Shown piece after piece: positions 34,571 through 46,718 of a DNA stretch of 64,000 nucleotides. Source of the stretch: Persicaria tinctoria (lineage: Eukaryota; Streptophyta; Magnoliopsida; Caryophyllales; Polygonaceae); assembly GCA_037127255.1 (NCBI GenBank), contig JBANSL010000009.1, positions 40,212,975 to 40,276,974 of the forward strand, in the 5' to 3' direction. The notes below the pieces were generated by a model. That model saw only the letters and a list, made by a program, of their open reading frames with translations. It did not search any database and was not told where the DNA came from. Made by a program: the position numbers and the translations under genes. How positions within the stretch are numbered: the stretch's first letter is position 1; the number at the start of each line of letters is the position of its first letter.

Positions 34571-35930
34571 TGTTGTTGCAGGAGGATGGTCAAGTATGAA
34601 ATAAATATAAAATAAAGATCAGACTGACTTCCTTGTCTCAGCAAATAAATACAAGACTTCCTCCCGTTGTAGTAGAAGGTTGTCAGGATCGAATCCACGA
34701 GGAAGCACGTCAGCAGTTCTTAGGTAGCAACAGATCTCACAAAAGACACAGGAAAGACAGGAACAGAAAGACAGAAATAAAAGCAGAAAAGACAAAGCAA
34801 AGCGGAAAATAAAACAAAGCAACAGACGTACTCGATCTCGACTAAAGCCTACTCGAGATCGAAGACAGCAAATCGACAGCAGAAAACAGAAACTGAAAAT
34901 CGATGACAACAGAAGGAAACTCAACTTGACCTAGACTAGTTCTACTCGAGATCGACTCAGGCTGTACTCGATCTCGACAAGCTTCTCCTCTATCTCGACT
35001 AGAACACAGAAAACTGAAATTGCAAATTTCGAACACAAACTCAGATTTCCCAACGAAATAAATTCAATATAATAAAGAACTTCCAAGGCTAGGGTATCAA
35101 AACCACAACGATAACCATGCAAAGTAACACATAAAGGCATAAAAGATCATGCTTTCCATCAAAATAACTTTCGTTATTAACAAATAGGCATATAGAGGCT
35201 TTCGCATAAACCCTAATTGTTACTAACCCTTTTCACATAATTAACCCAAGTTGCATTAAGATCACCTTCGCTTCAATAACAACAACAAGGATCACCTTTA
35301 ACTCTCGCAAAAGAATCATGTTTATAGGGATAGAAGATGAATTGCATAACAAGATCTGACCTTTACCGCATCTCCTCACATGGCCACCGTCGGGCTCACC
35401 CCAGCCCAAAAAGTGGGTGGACTACTCACTCTTCATCGCAATAGCAGACATTGATGTATAAAAAGAAACTTGTATTAAACTATATTCAAAGTCTTTACAA
35501 TCCCGGCAATCAACTTTCGCTGAAAGCCAAAACCCTAAAAACCTTAGAACTCCTAAAACTTCTCTTTGGAACTACTTGTCTCTGACTGAATGGAATTAAG
35601 ATAAGATGCCTAATGCTCAGCCCCTAGGGCTTTATTTATAGCCTTTTATCCTTGCTAATCAAGGATAGAATCTTCTATCTATATCTACTTAAAGCTTAAA
35701 GATAAATAAAATGCTTAAGGGAAATAAATCTTAAAGGAAAAGATAAATCTAAACTAGGTAACATGTCTTCATGTTGATAGATCTTCCTTCCATAGATAGA
35801 CTTGATAGATTTCGGCCAACTCGACTTCCTTAGGCTCCAAGTAACTCCAAGTCGAGTAGGATTCGTCGAACCGAGTAACACGTCTCTGGAGGTCTACTCG
35901 ATCTTGACAAAGGTCTAGTCGATCTCAATC
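34571..35930 (-). repeat. LTR copy L6, minus strand, truncated
   Basis: Begins TGTTGTTGCAGG near 34568 (U5 end) and runs through TATA at 35631-35640. The U3 is lost at about 35930, where Copia coding sequence starts. Motif pairs at 34829-35000. Confidence 0.7.
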
Positions 35931-36544
35931 CAGCTTCCAGTCTGATCAGAGGTCCACACTTTGTATAATCCATGCTTTCTTTTTCCTGCTAGCAACACTT
36001 TTCTAGTTCCAAGGTCCTGGATAAAACAAGATGATCGAGTGAAAACTGCTATTAGCTCATTATCATCTAGCAACTTTCCAATTGACAAAAGGAAGTGTTT
36101 AAAATCTGGTACTAAGAGGACATCCTTCAAGGCCATTTGACCTGTAAGTTGGAGTTCTCCCATTTCATTAACAGTTTTAACTGTCCCATCAGGCAAACCA
36201 ATATGAACTTGCTTATTCAACTGCATTTTGTTCAAAATATAAGATTTAGAGGGCATCATGTGATCAGTTGGCCCTGTGTCAATTATCCACTCAATGCCAT
36301 TGCTTACTGGCTGACTAGAAATATCTAGAGAAGATGAAACTTTACCTGCAAAGTTGGCATAAGAGCTTTCACTGTTACTCTTATGTGCCATCTTCTTCAT
36401 AATTTCCTGATACACTGCATTAACCATGGATGTATCCACTTTGCTTTCCATCCCTGTCTTCTCTATCTCATATTTATTTATGCTCTCATTATAAATGAGA
36501 GCATAAATAAATATTATAGTTGTTAGTGATGGCATTAGCCGCAT
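35931..36544 (-). pseudogene. Copia fragment: protease and pre-integrase region
   Basis: Minus-strand reading includes NGIEWIIDTGPTDHM (the protease Asp-Thr-Gly, with Pro where Ala is usual), IGLPDGTVKTVNEMGELQL, LKDVLLVPDFKHFLLSIGKL and GKRKHGLYKVW. These are the retropepsin and GAG-pre-integrase segments of a Copia polyprotein. It is cut at 35930 by LTR L6, and no other part is present. A palindrome ATGCTCTCATT/AATGAGAGCAT lies near 36480-36505. Confidence 0.8.
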
Positions 36545-36620
36545 TATGATTAAGCAACAAAAAGAATTTGGGATTTGAATATTTTATCTAAAATTATGTC
36601 CCATATATAACTTGTTGCAG

Positions 36621-36802
36621 TGCATATTTCATGGATTGTATATGGCTCGTATTTTGGAACCTAGTTGCGCTTATGCTTCGCCCAAGCCCAAAAGCTTCCT
36701 TCAAATGGATATCCAATACACGTCGTTTCATCCGATGAAGCCAACTTACTAAAACGACGTCGTCCGGGATTCCATCATCATGTCCCCGAGCTCTGGTGTC
36801 GG
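36621..36802 (+). pseudogene. Host gene exon: serine carboxypeptidase-like (SCPL) protein
   Basis: After acceptor TTGTTGCAG, the exon reads ARILEPSCAYASPKPKSF in one frame. After a frame slip before 36722 it reads LLKRRRPGF and then VPELWCR up to donor CGG|GTATAT. The order ILEP-C-ASPKP then PELWCR is the insertion region of plant SCPL proteins (serine carboxypeptidases and 1-O-beta-glucose acyltransferases, usually vacuolar). It continues in phase into 53039-53110. The frame slip and an in-frame TAA near 36751 suggest a pseudogene, unless splicing differs. Upstream exons were not found. Confidence 0.72.
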
Positions 36803-36949
36803 GTATATATATATGTAGACACTTGAATCATTCATTCTCACGCATTAGAATTTAGAAACGAAAAATGGAAAGAGAAGAAAATTTCCAACATAACGTACTG
36901 TACGTTGATAGGTAAATTACAGCCACTACGCCAGATTGCGTCTCGCTCG

Positions 36950-37400
36950 ACGTACCACAAATTGTTCGTCGCCTGAATCAGGTTCGGGCGACGAACATAC
37001 TAAGGCCTGTCGCCTGAACGTTCTCCAACCCATGTTCACCCGACCAGAAAACCTCAATGTTCGTCGGCTGAACTGAACTCAAGCGACGGAATAAATCCAG
37101 GCGACGAACTTTGCTCAAGATCAGTCGCCCGAACAGGTATCCGAATGACGGCTGTCAGAATGGGCCTTTGTAGCGACGGATATTCTAATGGTCCGTCGCC
37201 TGAACGTTGGACTTTTTCAAAAGTAAAGTAATAAAGTCCGATTGGTGGCGGATATTAAATACTGTTCACTCAGGAGACGAACATTGAAATATATCCGTCG
37301 CCTGAAAAGTGGGGTAGTTGACCCCATATTTATTACTATTCACTCAGGAGGCGGAGATATATATATATGTCCGTCGCCTGAATGTGTTTTCCGTAACAAA
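36950..37400. repeat. Left subterminal CGTCGCCTGA array of CACTA 3
   Basis: About a dozen copies of GGCGACGAA/TTCGTCGCC or the GTCCGTCGCCTGAA form, in both orientations. This is the expected binding region of the TNPA-like protein encoded downstream. Confidence 0.8.
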
Positions 37401-38047
37401 CAATTAAAATCGGTTGTACTGTACAATAAATCATTCTCATCTTCATCCTTTCTCCCAAAATAACCCTAGAGGGCTCGAAAACTCTTCCCCCATTTCACAA
37501 TTTTCACACCTCCATCTCCATTGAAGATATGTACAAATTTTAAATTTTTTTGTTTTTTTTTGTTCAATATATGCATATACATTGTTTGTTTGGATTGATG
37601 ATTAGCTTGTCTTTTTTAATGGAGTTTGGATGGTAAAAAAGTTGTTTGAATGGAGTTTATGAGTGGAAAGAGTTGTGTATGTATATATGGAGTTGAAATT
37701 GAGGTTAAATGGAGGTTAAATTGAGTTTGTGTTATGAATTGATTGTGTATGTGAATGGATTGTTTATGTTCAATTTTATTTTAGAATGTGGTGTAGAATG
37801 ACATAGATGATGAGAATGGAATGTGTATTTGAGTTTTTGATGAAAATGGAATTTAGAATGTTATGATTGATTTTAAATTGAGTTTGAGGTATGAATGGAT
37901 TGTGTATGTGAATGGATTGTTTATGTTCAATTTTATTTTAGAATGTGGTGTAGAATGACATAGATCATGAGAATGGATTGTTTATGTGCAATTTTATTTT
38001 AGAATGTGATGAATTCATATGAATGGATTGATAATGATAGGACGATA
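37401..38047 (+). promoter_or_regulatory. Leader and intron-like region upstream of the TNPD gene
   Basis: 5'-UTR-like pyrimidine-rich stretch to about 37530, then T/G-rich sequence with two near-identical copies of a 70-bp block (near 37740 and 37915, including TGTTCAATTTTATTTTAGAA). No coding exon. Confidence 0.45.
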
Positions 38048-40390
38048 ATGGGCGACAAAAGTTGGATGCATGCTACTCCCTCACGCTCACGAGGAGTATC
38101 AAAATGGAATATTTCTCTTTATGCAGAATCTTAGAGATAATGCGAATGGAATGTCTCATTTCCTATGTCCGTGTCGGAGATGCCGCAACAATGAATGGCA
38201 CCCAATAGATGAAATACACAATCATTTGGCCCACATGGGACTGTGGCCTAGTTATACTGTTCTGGATGCAATGCAGATGAAGTCAGAGTTTGGTTGGACA
38301 GATAGGAGCATGGACGCCATGTGCTATTTCGCAAACAATATGCAGATCTCGAAGCGTGCCCAAGTGCAACACACCTAGATGGTGTACTAGGGAGGGTACG
38401 AGAGGCAAGGTTCCCAGGAAGGTTCTCCGGTACTTTCCCTTAACCCCTAGACTGAAGAGATTGTTCATGGAGCCGAACATTGCAAAGGCTATGCGATGGC
38501 ATGGTGAGCGGGTGAGAGATGCAGAATGGTATGCACATCGAGAAGAACGTCTTCAACAACATCATCGGCACTACTCTTAACATAGAAGGGAAGACAAAGG
38601 ATGGTCCCAAAGCTCGAGCCGCATTGCAGCAGAGAGGGGTGCGGAGAAGCCAGGCACAGAAGAGAGATGGAACACTCCCTCATGCGCCATTCCTAGTGAA
38701 ACGGGAGGACATACCAGATATATTCGAATGGTTCGGTGTTGTGAAGTACCCCCATGGGTACGCTGGATCTTTGCACAACAAGGTCAAAATTGCATTGAGA
38801 AAGTTCCACGGCCTAAAGACCCATGACATTCATGTTATGTTTCAGCATCTTCTTCCCATTGTCGTCCGTGCATACCTGCCGTTGGGTGTTGCCAAGACTT
38901 TGGTTGCGCTAGCGAAATGGTTTCAGAAATTGTGTGCTAGGGAGGTGAGGAAGGAGGATGTTCGCCAGATGGAGGATGAGATAGTTCAGATTCTTTGCAG
39001 ACTGGAGATGATTTATCCCCCGCACTTTTTCACAATCATGGTACACCTTCTAGTTCACCTACCGCAACAAGTGTTAGAATTTGGACCAGTACATTACACC
39101 TGGATGTACCCAATAGAAAGGTATGCTACTTATAGATTAAATTCATCTCACAATTTCACGTCCATCTTATCCCTCCAAAACTTCTTCCTTTGTTTTATAG
39201 GCAACTTGGCAAATATAAGGCTCAAGTGAAGAACTACTGTTACCCGGAGGGAAGTATTTCAGAGCGTTATGTTTTAAACGAGGCAACAACATACTGCATC
39301 TTGTATCTCGGGGGTCGAGATGAGAGCTGTGAAGGTACGAATGCTATGGAGGAGTTGAGCTATGATATTTCTGTCGTTTCAAGCCTCGTGCGTCCTCACG
39401 GTGAAATCATGAGAGAAAGGTTAGGAGAACCTATGAATGAAGAGGCTCACTGGCAGGTTTTAACCAACTGCAAGGAACTTGAGTTCTACTTGACATCGCA
39501 TGAGAACCTGTATAGTGAGGCTTACCCGGAGTATGAAGAATGGGACCGTAGAAAAGATTTTCTTAGTTATTTCTACCCATGGGTAAGAACGACCGTGATG
39601 TTTCATTGAACAAATTGCATGTTTGTTTTCCCAAAACAGAACTCTAACATGTTATGTTGTATAGGTTTCTAAGTTGCACAGAGATGGAGACAACTACCTG
39701 AAACCGGAGGTTCTGAACTTGGCAAAGGGGCCACTACAATGCAAACTCTATTGGGCCTGCTCTGTCAATGGGGTGAAGTTTGTGGCATGGGACAAAGAAA
39801 AAGATTTGAGAACACAAAATTCAGGGGTGATGGTGGAAACTTCAGATGCTAAGTACTATGGGGTACTTGAACAAGTGGTAGAGCTGATATACGCTACTTG
39901 TATGCCAGTTGTGTTGTTTAAATGCAAGTGGTTTGACACCGACCCTGAAAATAGTGGAAGCACCAAGGTAGATATGGGTTTGCTCTCTTTGGACACGAAC
40001 AGCAGTTGGTATGAGGATTCCCCGTTTTGTCTTGCACGCTCGGCGAGGCAAGTGTTTTACGTGGATGATCTAAAGGCGGGTGATGCTTGGAAAGTAGTTA
40101 ATGTGATGTCCCATAGAAACGTGTATGATCCTCAAACTCTAGCAACTCGCGGAGATGATCTTACCAATGAGGTGGAAGAAGCTTATCAGGAGATTGGCCC
40201 GGTGATCTATTTCGAAAATTTGAACCTCGCCATTGATCTTGAAATGGAGGAAGAAGAAGAAGAAGGCGATGATGATGAAGATGAAGATGTAGATGAAGAT
40301 GAACATGATGAAGATGAAGATGAAGACGACGATGAAGATGAAGATGAACAAGAGGATGACGAAGATGAAAATGATGATGACGAAGGTTGA
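38048..40390 (+). pseudogene. TNP2-type (TNPD) CACTA transposase, core deleted
   Basis: Start at ATG 38048 (MGDKSWMH), frameshift near 38090, then the transposase-associated zinc domain FLCPCRRCRNNEWHPIDEI. Next KVLRYFPLTPRLKRLFM leads after a large deletion near 38520 into MHIEKNVFNNIIGTTLN, so most of the catalytic TNP2 region is gone. The DUF4218-like part follows (HVMFQHLLPIVVRAYLP, CRLEMIYPPHFFTIMVHL). Introns 39121-39200 and 39583-39664 have proper sites. The tail is about 50 Asp/Glu residues. Intact homologues cut the terminal inverted repeats. Confidence 0.85.
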
Positions 40391-40584
40391 TAATGTCTTC
40401 GGATTCCATAAATCATATATTGTAATTGTTGTTTTTGTGAGACATGGCGGTTATTTTCGTATGTGTATGACATGGTTGGTATCATGGCTTCTAAGACTAT
40501 TTTTTTTGGTGCAATTTGTCATTAAGTTATGGTAAACAGGGCAATAAGACATGCCAAGTGCTCTTTTTAAAAAAAATCTGTATT

Positions 40585-41095
40585 TTTTCAAGCGACGGAC
40601 AAATTAAATTCCCGTCGCCTGAGATTATTCAGCAGACGAACTTATTACAAGTACGTCTCCTCAATGGAAAAGTGAATTTCACCCCCCATTTTGGCTCGAA
40701 TAAAATTTCATTTCCCACCTTTATTTTCACAAAAATTTGAATTTCCACTAAATGGTCAGTCGACGGACTTGTTTATTTCTCGTCGCTTGAGATGATTCAG
40801 GAGACGAACTTATTACTAGTACGTCTCCCCAATGAAAAAGTGAATTTTTGCCCCATTTTGGCTCGAATAAAATTTCATTTCCCACCTTTATTTTCACCAA
40901 AATTTGAATTTCCGCCAAATGTTCAGTCGACAGACTAGTTAATTTCTCGTCGCCTGAGATGATTCAGGAGACGAACTTAATATTAGTATGTCTCCCCAAT
41001 GCAAAAGTGAATTTCCCCCCTATATTTTCACGAAAATTTGAATTTCCGCCAAATTTTCAGGCGACAATATTTTTTTAAATGTCCGTCGCCTGAAC
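40585..41095. repeat. Internal CGTCGCCTGA array, three ~165-bp tandem units
   Basis: Units of about 165 bp, each containing a GTCGCCTGAGAT core, an AGGAGACGAACTTATTA core, a TACGTCTCCCCAATG core and AATTTGAATTTCCGCCAAAT. The motifs are those of the element ends, but here they lie between the transposase gene and the TNPA-like gene, just upstream of the latter's start. Confidence 0.8.
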
Positions 41096-41268
41096 ATGTA
41101 GGATTTTAGTAACTCGGACTCCTCCCCTAACCCTAGCCCCAAATCATTTTCATTAATCGCTCTCTCTCTCTCTGCCTCTCCTCCGCCTCCTCCCTCTTCT
41201 TCGTGCTCTGTCCCTCCTCCGCCTCTCCTCCGCCGCTCCTCCACCTCTCCTCCGACCTCTCCTCCGCC

Positions 41269-44200
41269 ATGCCTCCTAAATGCCGCCCTGTGAAGGGAAA
41301 AAAGAAGCAATCCTCGTCCACTCTGGCCCCGATTCCTCCACCTCTGCAATTACCGGTCCCCTCGCCATCGAACTCAGCCGCTTTAGCACCTCATGCTCCC
41401 TCTCCAATCCCGGCCCCGACTCCCACTCCCACTCCCTCTCCAAATCCGGCCCCGACTCCCACTCCCACTCCCTCTCCAAACCCGGCCCCGACTCCCACTC
41501 CCACTCCCACTCCCTCTCCAAACCCGGCCCCGACTCCTCCTCCTGCCTCAAGGACTCCTACTCCCTCTCCCACTCCCTCTGCAACAACCCCGGTGCCACC
41601 TCCTCTCTTATCTCTCCCCAATGGCAACCCTGCGCCATCCACGACCATTGTCGGCGCCAACCCAGTAGCTACGTCATCAGGCGAGGCCCCTCGCTCCATC
41701 CGATGTCGTGGTTAGCATCTCTCTCTCCCTCTGTCAGATTCTTTAAAATTGTATAAGGATTTAGGGTTTCAATTTGTATACTGATTTAGGATTTAGGGTT
41801 TCAATGGTATTAGAGTTAGGGTTTCAATTAGATTTAGGGTTTCCAAACAATATTGAAAGATTTAGGGTTTCCAAACAATATATGTTACTGATTCCATTGT
41901 TGTGTTGGTTCTGTGTTGGTTATGTGTTGATTTTTTATTTGGAATTGTGTTTATTCACTCCTACTTACAAACAATATATGTTACTTATGTTGATGATGGT
42001 TCCATGGTAGTTGCTTCTATTTTAGATTTAGGATTTGGAATTGTGTTGTGTCATGTAACTACTCTAGAGGCTATTAGATACATATTTGTGATGTATAAGA
42101 GTAGTATAAATAGGGGTATATGTGTACTGGGAGGGACATTGAATATACACACAAGCATTACCTCCTAAATCCCTCTATCTTTTTCCCTCTCTTTCCCCGT
42201 CTCCTTCCTCTTCTAACTACTTTCCCTCCTCTGTCTAATTCTGTTACTCCTTCCCCAACAATCTGTTACATTACCCAACCTTCACCATAGCCATATCACT
42301 ACATGTTGCTTCTTTTTTTTTGTTGCTTATTAATGTTACTTATGTTGATGATGATTGTGTTTGTTGCTTATTAGACCTGCCACTGCTGGATTTGGATTTG
42401 GAATTGTGTTTGTTCCATGGTTCTATTTTAGATTTAGGATTTATGTTGCTTATTGCTAATAATAATGATTAAACTGGATATTATAGGTAAATATCAATTG
42501 TCTTATTATCTCAACTGTCTTATTATTTATCTCAACTGTTATCTGATATGTTCTTATGAATTTTAGGTAAATATCGTACCATCAAGAGTCACAAAACATC
42601 ACTCCTCAAGGCAGCAGCAGGGAAGAAGCTGAAGATTGAGTGGTCTTGCTTCCACAAGGGCCCTGGCCTCAAGCAACTGCATGACACCTTTGTCCGAGAC
42701 ATTGGGTGTGCTATCAGGGACAAAGTGTTGATGCTTGCATCAACATGGAGCAAACTAACAGATGAGCAACAGTCCCCCGTAAGAGATTACTTGGAGGTAG
42801 TTTATTTTTTTTATTATCTTTTACCTAAGTACTTATTACTTATATCTTTATAGTGTGATATGTGTGATCTACATATTACTTATTACTTATAGTGTGATCT
42901 TTTACCTAAGTACTTATAGTGTGATCTTTTACCTAAGTACTTATCTTTATAGTGTGATCTTTTACCTAAGTACTTATTACTTATTACTTGGAGGTAGTTT
43001 ACATTGTGTGAACTGTGTGATCTACATATATATTTTACCTAAGTACTTATTGATTTTTCTGTGTGGTCTGGATAGTTGATATATAAAAAATAATTTGGTT
43101 TTGTGCTTCACATCTATTTTGCACTGAATTTTTTTTTTGTTTGCTTGCTTGGATGTTGCCTATCTTCTGTCATGTGTGGATGCACTATGAGATTTGTTTG
43201 CTTGCTTGACTGTTGCTTATTTTTGCTTGCTTATCTACTATGAGATTTTTTTTGTTTGCTTGCTTGGTTGTTGCCTATCTTATTTTTGCTTCACAATATG
43301 CTTATCTACTGTTGCTTTTCATCTATTTGCTCTGAATTTTTTTTCTTGCTTATCTACTATGAGATTTGTTTGCTTGCTTGACTGTTGCTTTTTTTTTTAC
43401 TTGCTTGGTTGTTGCTTATCTACTGTTGCTTATCTTCTATTCAATTTTTTTTTCTAATATGGATGTGTAGATGTACTATGAGATTGACCCTGCAGTTGAC
43501 TCATGCGTGGAGAAGAATAGCGGAAAAGCATATGGGGCCTGGAAATATGACTGTCATCAACATTTCCTGGAGTGGGGGGGCGAGGACATACCACTTGAGT
43601 TTGTCGCTCGCCCTGAGCAGTGGCGGTTCTTGGTGAGTGACTTCACAGACGAAGTGAGAATGGTAATTTCTCATTAATTCACTAACTTGTTTTTTTATTC
43701 GCCGTTTATCTTATTGTTTAACACTTGTGATTTCTGATTGACTTTCTTTTTACAGGCCATGTGTGAGCGAAACAACCAAAACAGGACCAAGAACCCGAAC
43801 CCCCTTAATCATCACAATGGGTCAAAGCCCCTGAGCTTCCGAGCAGAAGAGCTCATCGTTAAGGAAAACCATCCGGCGGCATGGCTTAAGACAACCATAG
43901 AAGCCTACGAGAGATGTCCGGGTGCGCAGGATGGACTGGTATGACCTTTTTTTTTCTGTAATTTTTCCTAAGTACTTAGGTTTTACTTATATTATTGCAT
44001 TTCTTATAAATCCTGTTCAAAAATTTATGATGATAAGTTAGGTAATACATGGTACTCTTATATAACTTAAATGCATGGTACTCTTATTTCTGTATGAGTT
44101 TCTTATAATAATGCATTTCTTATAATAATGCTTTTCTGTATGAGTTTTACTTATAATAATGCATTTCTAATAATAATGCATTTCAGTAAAACCTAAGTAT

Positions 44201-45709
44201 AATAATGCATTTCTATATGACTTTCTTATTTCTATATGACTTTCTTTTTTCTCTATGACTTTACTTATAATAATGCATTCATTAGTGAATAGTTTTACTT
44301 ATAATAATGAAAAGCTAGGTCAAAATTAATGATGATAAGCTATATACATTCATTAGTGAATAGTTTTACCTATAATAATGCATTTCTTTCATTATTTCTT
44401 TTTCTATATAATGAAAGCAGTAGGTAATAATGCATTTCTTTCACTATGAGATTGGTTTTACTTATACATTCCTTTCATTATTTCTACTATTATTGTAATC
44501 AGTAGGTAAATCCTACTTTATTATAAATTCATTTCATTATTTCTGTTAGGGTTAGTATAAATTCCTTTTAGTGTTATTATAAATTCCCTTCATTATTTCT
44601 TTGGTTTTACTTATACATTCCTTTTGGCATCTTAATTAGTTTATACATTCTCAGTTTATGCAAATGTTATGGGAAATCAATATTGCATTTAAAACCTAAA
44701 AAGTAAGTGTATTTCCTATGATTTCACATGATTGTAAGTTATGGGAAATCAATATTGCATTAAGTTTGTGTACATAACTGGTTTGAAATTTATATATGCA
44801 TTCCTTTCATCCTATCTCTGAGTTTGTGTACATCCTATAACTGGTTTTACTTATATATATTCCTTTTACTTATATATTCCTTTTACTGGTTTGAAATCAA
44901 TATATGCATTACTTTCTGTGTTTTACTTATATATATATTCTGTTTACTTATAAATTTCTGTGTTTGTAGGCCAAATTGAAACTTCGTCTTGATGAAGTCT
45001 GCACTGTTGGAGAAGGAGCAGAAGACCCAAGCCAAATACCACCCCTCTCTGTAGAAGAACAAACACAGATCATCTTGGATTTCCTTGGGGAAAGACGAGG
45101 AACAGAAGTTCGAAGTATAGTACAATCCCACTTATTTTATTATTGTTTTACAATTTTCAGAAGTTCATAAAAAGATTTTACTTGTTATAATTCATAACAA
45201 GATTTTACTTATGTTTGAATTTCTGATTTTACAATTTCCATTACTGATTTTACTTATAGTTCATAACAAGATTTTACTTATGTTTTCAATCTTTTTTTAC
45301 TTATAACTCCTATTATGTGTTCAATCCCACTGATTTTACTTATTATGTTTTCAATCTTTTTTTAAAAGGAATGGGTGCAGCTGGAGAGCGGCCAACAAAG
45401 AAAAGAGGGGGTCCATGGGCAGCAAGGGCTGCAGAGAGGGACAAGGAGCTGGAGGAGGCGAAGGCTGAAATTGCAAGGCTGCGTCAGAAAACCACCCAAG
45501 CCGAGAGCAAGAATGAGCAGCTGGAGAAGCGTATGGCTAGCATCGAGAGGATCATGATGTGCATGCTAGGTGGTCAGGCCAACTCACAACCATCCGTCAC
45601 CTCCGTAGTGTGTCCTCAGGCTGTCCCTTCAGCCACAACTTCTCCTCAACCCTCCAACAACTCAGCTGGTCATCCAACAGACAATCAGCCCTCCCCCCAG
45701 CCGAAATAG
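41269..45709 (+). CDS. TNPA-like CACTA accessory protein, six exons, intact
   Basis: Exons 41269-41710, 42567-42796, 43471-43662, 43756-43938, 44970-45114 and 45369-45709 all have GT-AG borders and join in frame to 510 codons without a stop. The N-terminus has a Pro-Ser/Thr repeat. The middle has [19 protein letters not shown] and [20 protein letters not shown], like the plant En/Spm family domain (Transposase_24, recalled). The C-terminus is a coiled coil ([19 protein letters not shown]). In known systems this protein binds subterminal repeats and assists the transposase. Introns are A/T-rich with simple repeats. Confidence 0.82.
41400..41560 (+). repeat. Pro-Thr/Ser minisatellite in the TNPA-like exon 1
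   Basis: About four copies of a 30- to 40-bp unit containing CCGGCCCCGACTCCCACTCC, encoding [12 protein letters not shown] repeats. In frame, so it varies the length of a disordered N-terminal linker. Confidence 0.8.
43950..44960 (+). repeat. Long AT-rich intron with degenerate repeats (TNPA-like gene)
   Basis: Fourth intron, over 1 kb, built of repeated phrases such as TTATAATAATGCATTTC and TTTACTTATATATTCC. Introns 2 (ACCTAAGTACTTAT units) and the stretch at 43130-43450 (TTGCTTGCTTGGTTGTTGC units) are similar. No exon seen within. Confidence 0.6.
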
Positions 45710-46079
45710 CTAGGTAAGGACGCCCTCCTCATATCCCTCTAACTAAAACTTGGGTTTGGTTTTTTGGAGAAACTTTTAGAACTTGTGTATTCTGGAAATT
45801 GTAGTATTTGGATATACTTTTTGTGAAGTTTTGTGTGAAGTTGTCTGGATATTTGTCACATACTTTTGGTATGTTGGACAAGGTTTAGGGTGGATTACAA
45901 GGTTTTTAATGTGATGGGTTGAATTGCTTGTGCTTGTGATTGTGTTGTTGAGTATGTTGTTGTTTGTGTTGTGTGTGTTGTTGTTTATAGAGTTTAGGAC
46001 AGGAGCACAACATGTGCTATAAGGTACATTCGAACAGGGGGCACCTGCCCTATTAAATTTTATTTTTTTAAAATCAAAA

Positions 46080-46618
46080 CAATTCAGGCGACGAACAAAC
46101 AATATTACATCGTCTTATTACTAAAAAAAAATTAAACCCTTTCAGGCGACGGACTTATATAAAATTTCGTCTCCTGAACACTCCAGCTACGGACATACAA
46201 CTGAGAATGCATCTTTAGACTACACTCAGGAGACAAAATAATTCGATGTCCGTCTCCTGAAACTATCTAGGCGACGAAACATAAAGGAAAGAATCCGTCG
46301 TCTGGATTCTTTCATAGATCTATGGACCAACTCAGGCGACGAACTTATGACACTAAACTCGTCGCCTGAGTCTTAATGGGCGGGCCTGGATGGCCCTTGA
46401 CCTCTGACAACATCATCAGTCGACGAACACATTTTTCGTCGCCTGAGTTAACTCAACCGACGAACATACAGATGCTCGTCGACTGAATGGTGGAAGGATG
46501 AAAGTCACCCGACCACTACTCAGGCGACGGAAGTTCGTCGCCTGAGTTCTCAGAGGGCGAAAATCACCTTTCAAGCGACGACTTTGGTCCGTCGCCCGAA
46601 AGGCCATCTGGCGTAGTG
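46080..46618. repeat. Right subterminal CGTCGCCTGA array of CACTA 3
   Basis: More than ten copies of the TCAGGCGACGAA/TTCGTCGCCTGA motif, often as inverted pairs 15-25 bp apart, up to the terminal inverted repeat. Confidence 0.82.
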
Positions 46619-46718
46619 AGTTGATTTTGCAACCGTTAAAGATATATATCGTTGTGGGTAACTATACATCGATCTCAACTTATTAATTACATATGTACGT
46701 ATATATCACTATTACATT

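Larger units (their letters stand above)
36924..46618 (+). mobile_element. CACTA transposon 3 with TNPD- and TNPA-type genes
   Basis: Ends CACTACGCCAGAT and ATCTGGCGTAGTG are exact inverted repeats. The flanks AGC (36921-36923) and AGT (46619-46621) are a TSD with one change. 9,695 bp. Subterminal arrays of TCAGGCGACGAA/TTCGTCGCCTGA fill 36950-37400 and 46080-46610, with a third array between the two genes. Inserted in the first recognised SCPL intron, same strand as the host gene. The transposase core is deleted, so it is probably not self-mobile. Confidence 0.92.

Noticed and set aside
11558..35930. CRISPR-like or satellite interpretation of the repeated TCGA words
   Set aside because: Spacers are irregular in number and the words sit in recognisable LTRs and gag of a plant genome.
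36810..36920. TATA-like GTATATATATATG followed by ATGGAAAGAGAAG as a gene start
   Set aside because: It lies directly after the donor site of an SCPL exon; the TATA-like string is the start of the intron and no downstream exon fits.
40207..40485. Minus-strand ORF rich in Ser and His opposite the TNPD tail
   Set aside because: It is the complement of the GAT/GAA acidic repeat; the plus-strand exon is in frame with homologous sequence.
41276..41699. Long ORFs in all frames over the CCCACTCCC repeat
   Set aside because: Low-complexity repeat lacks stops in every frame; only the frame joining the later exons is supported.
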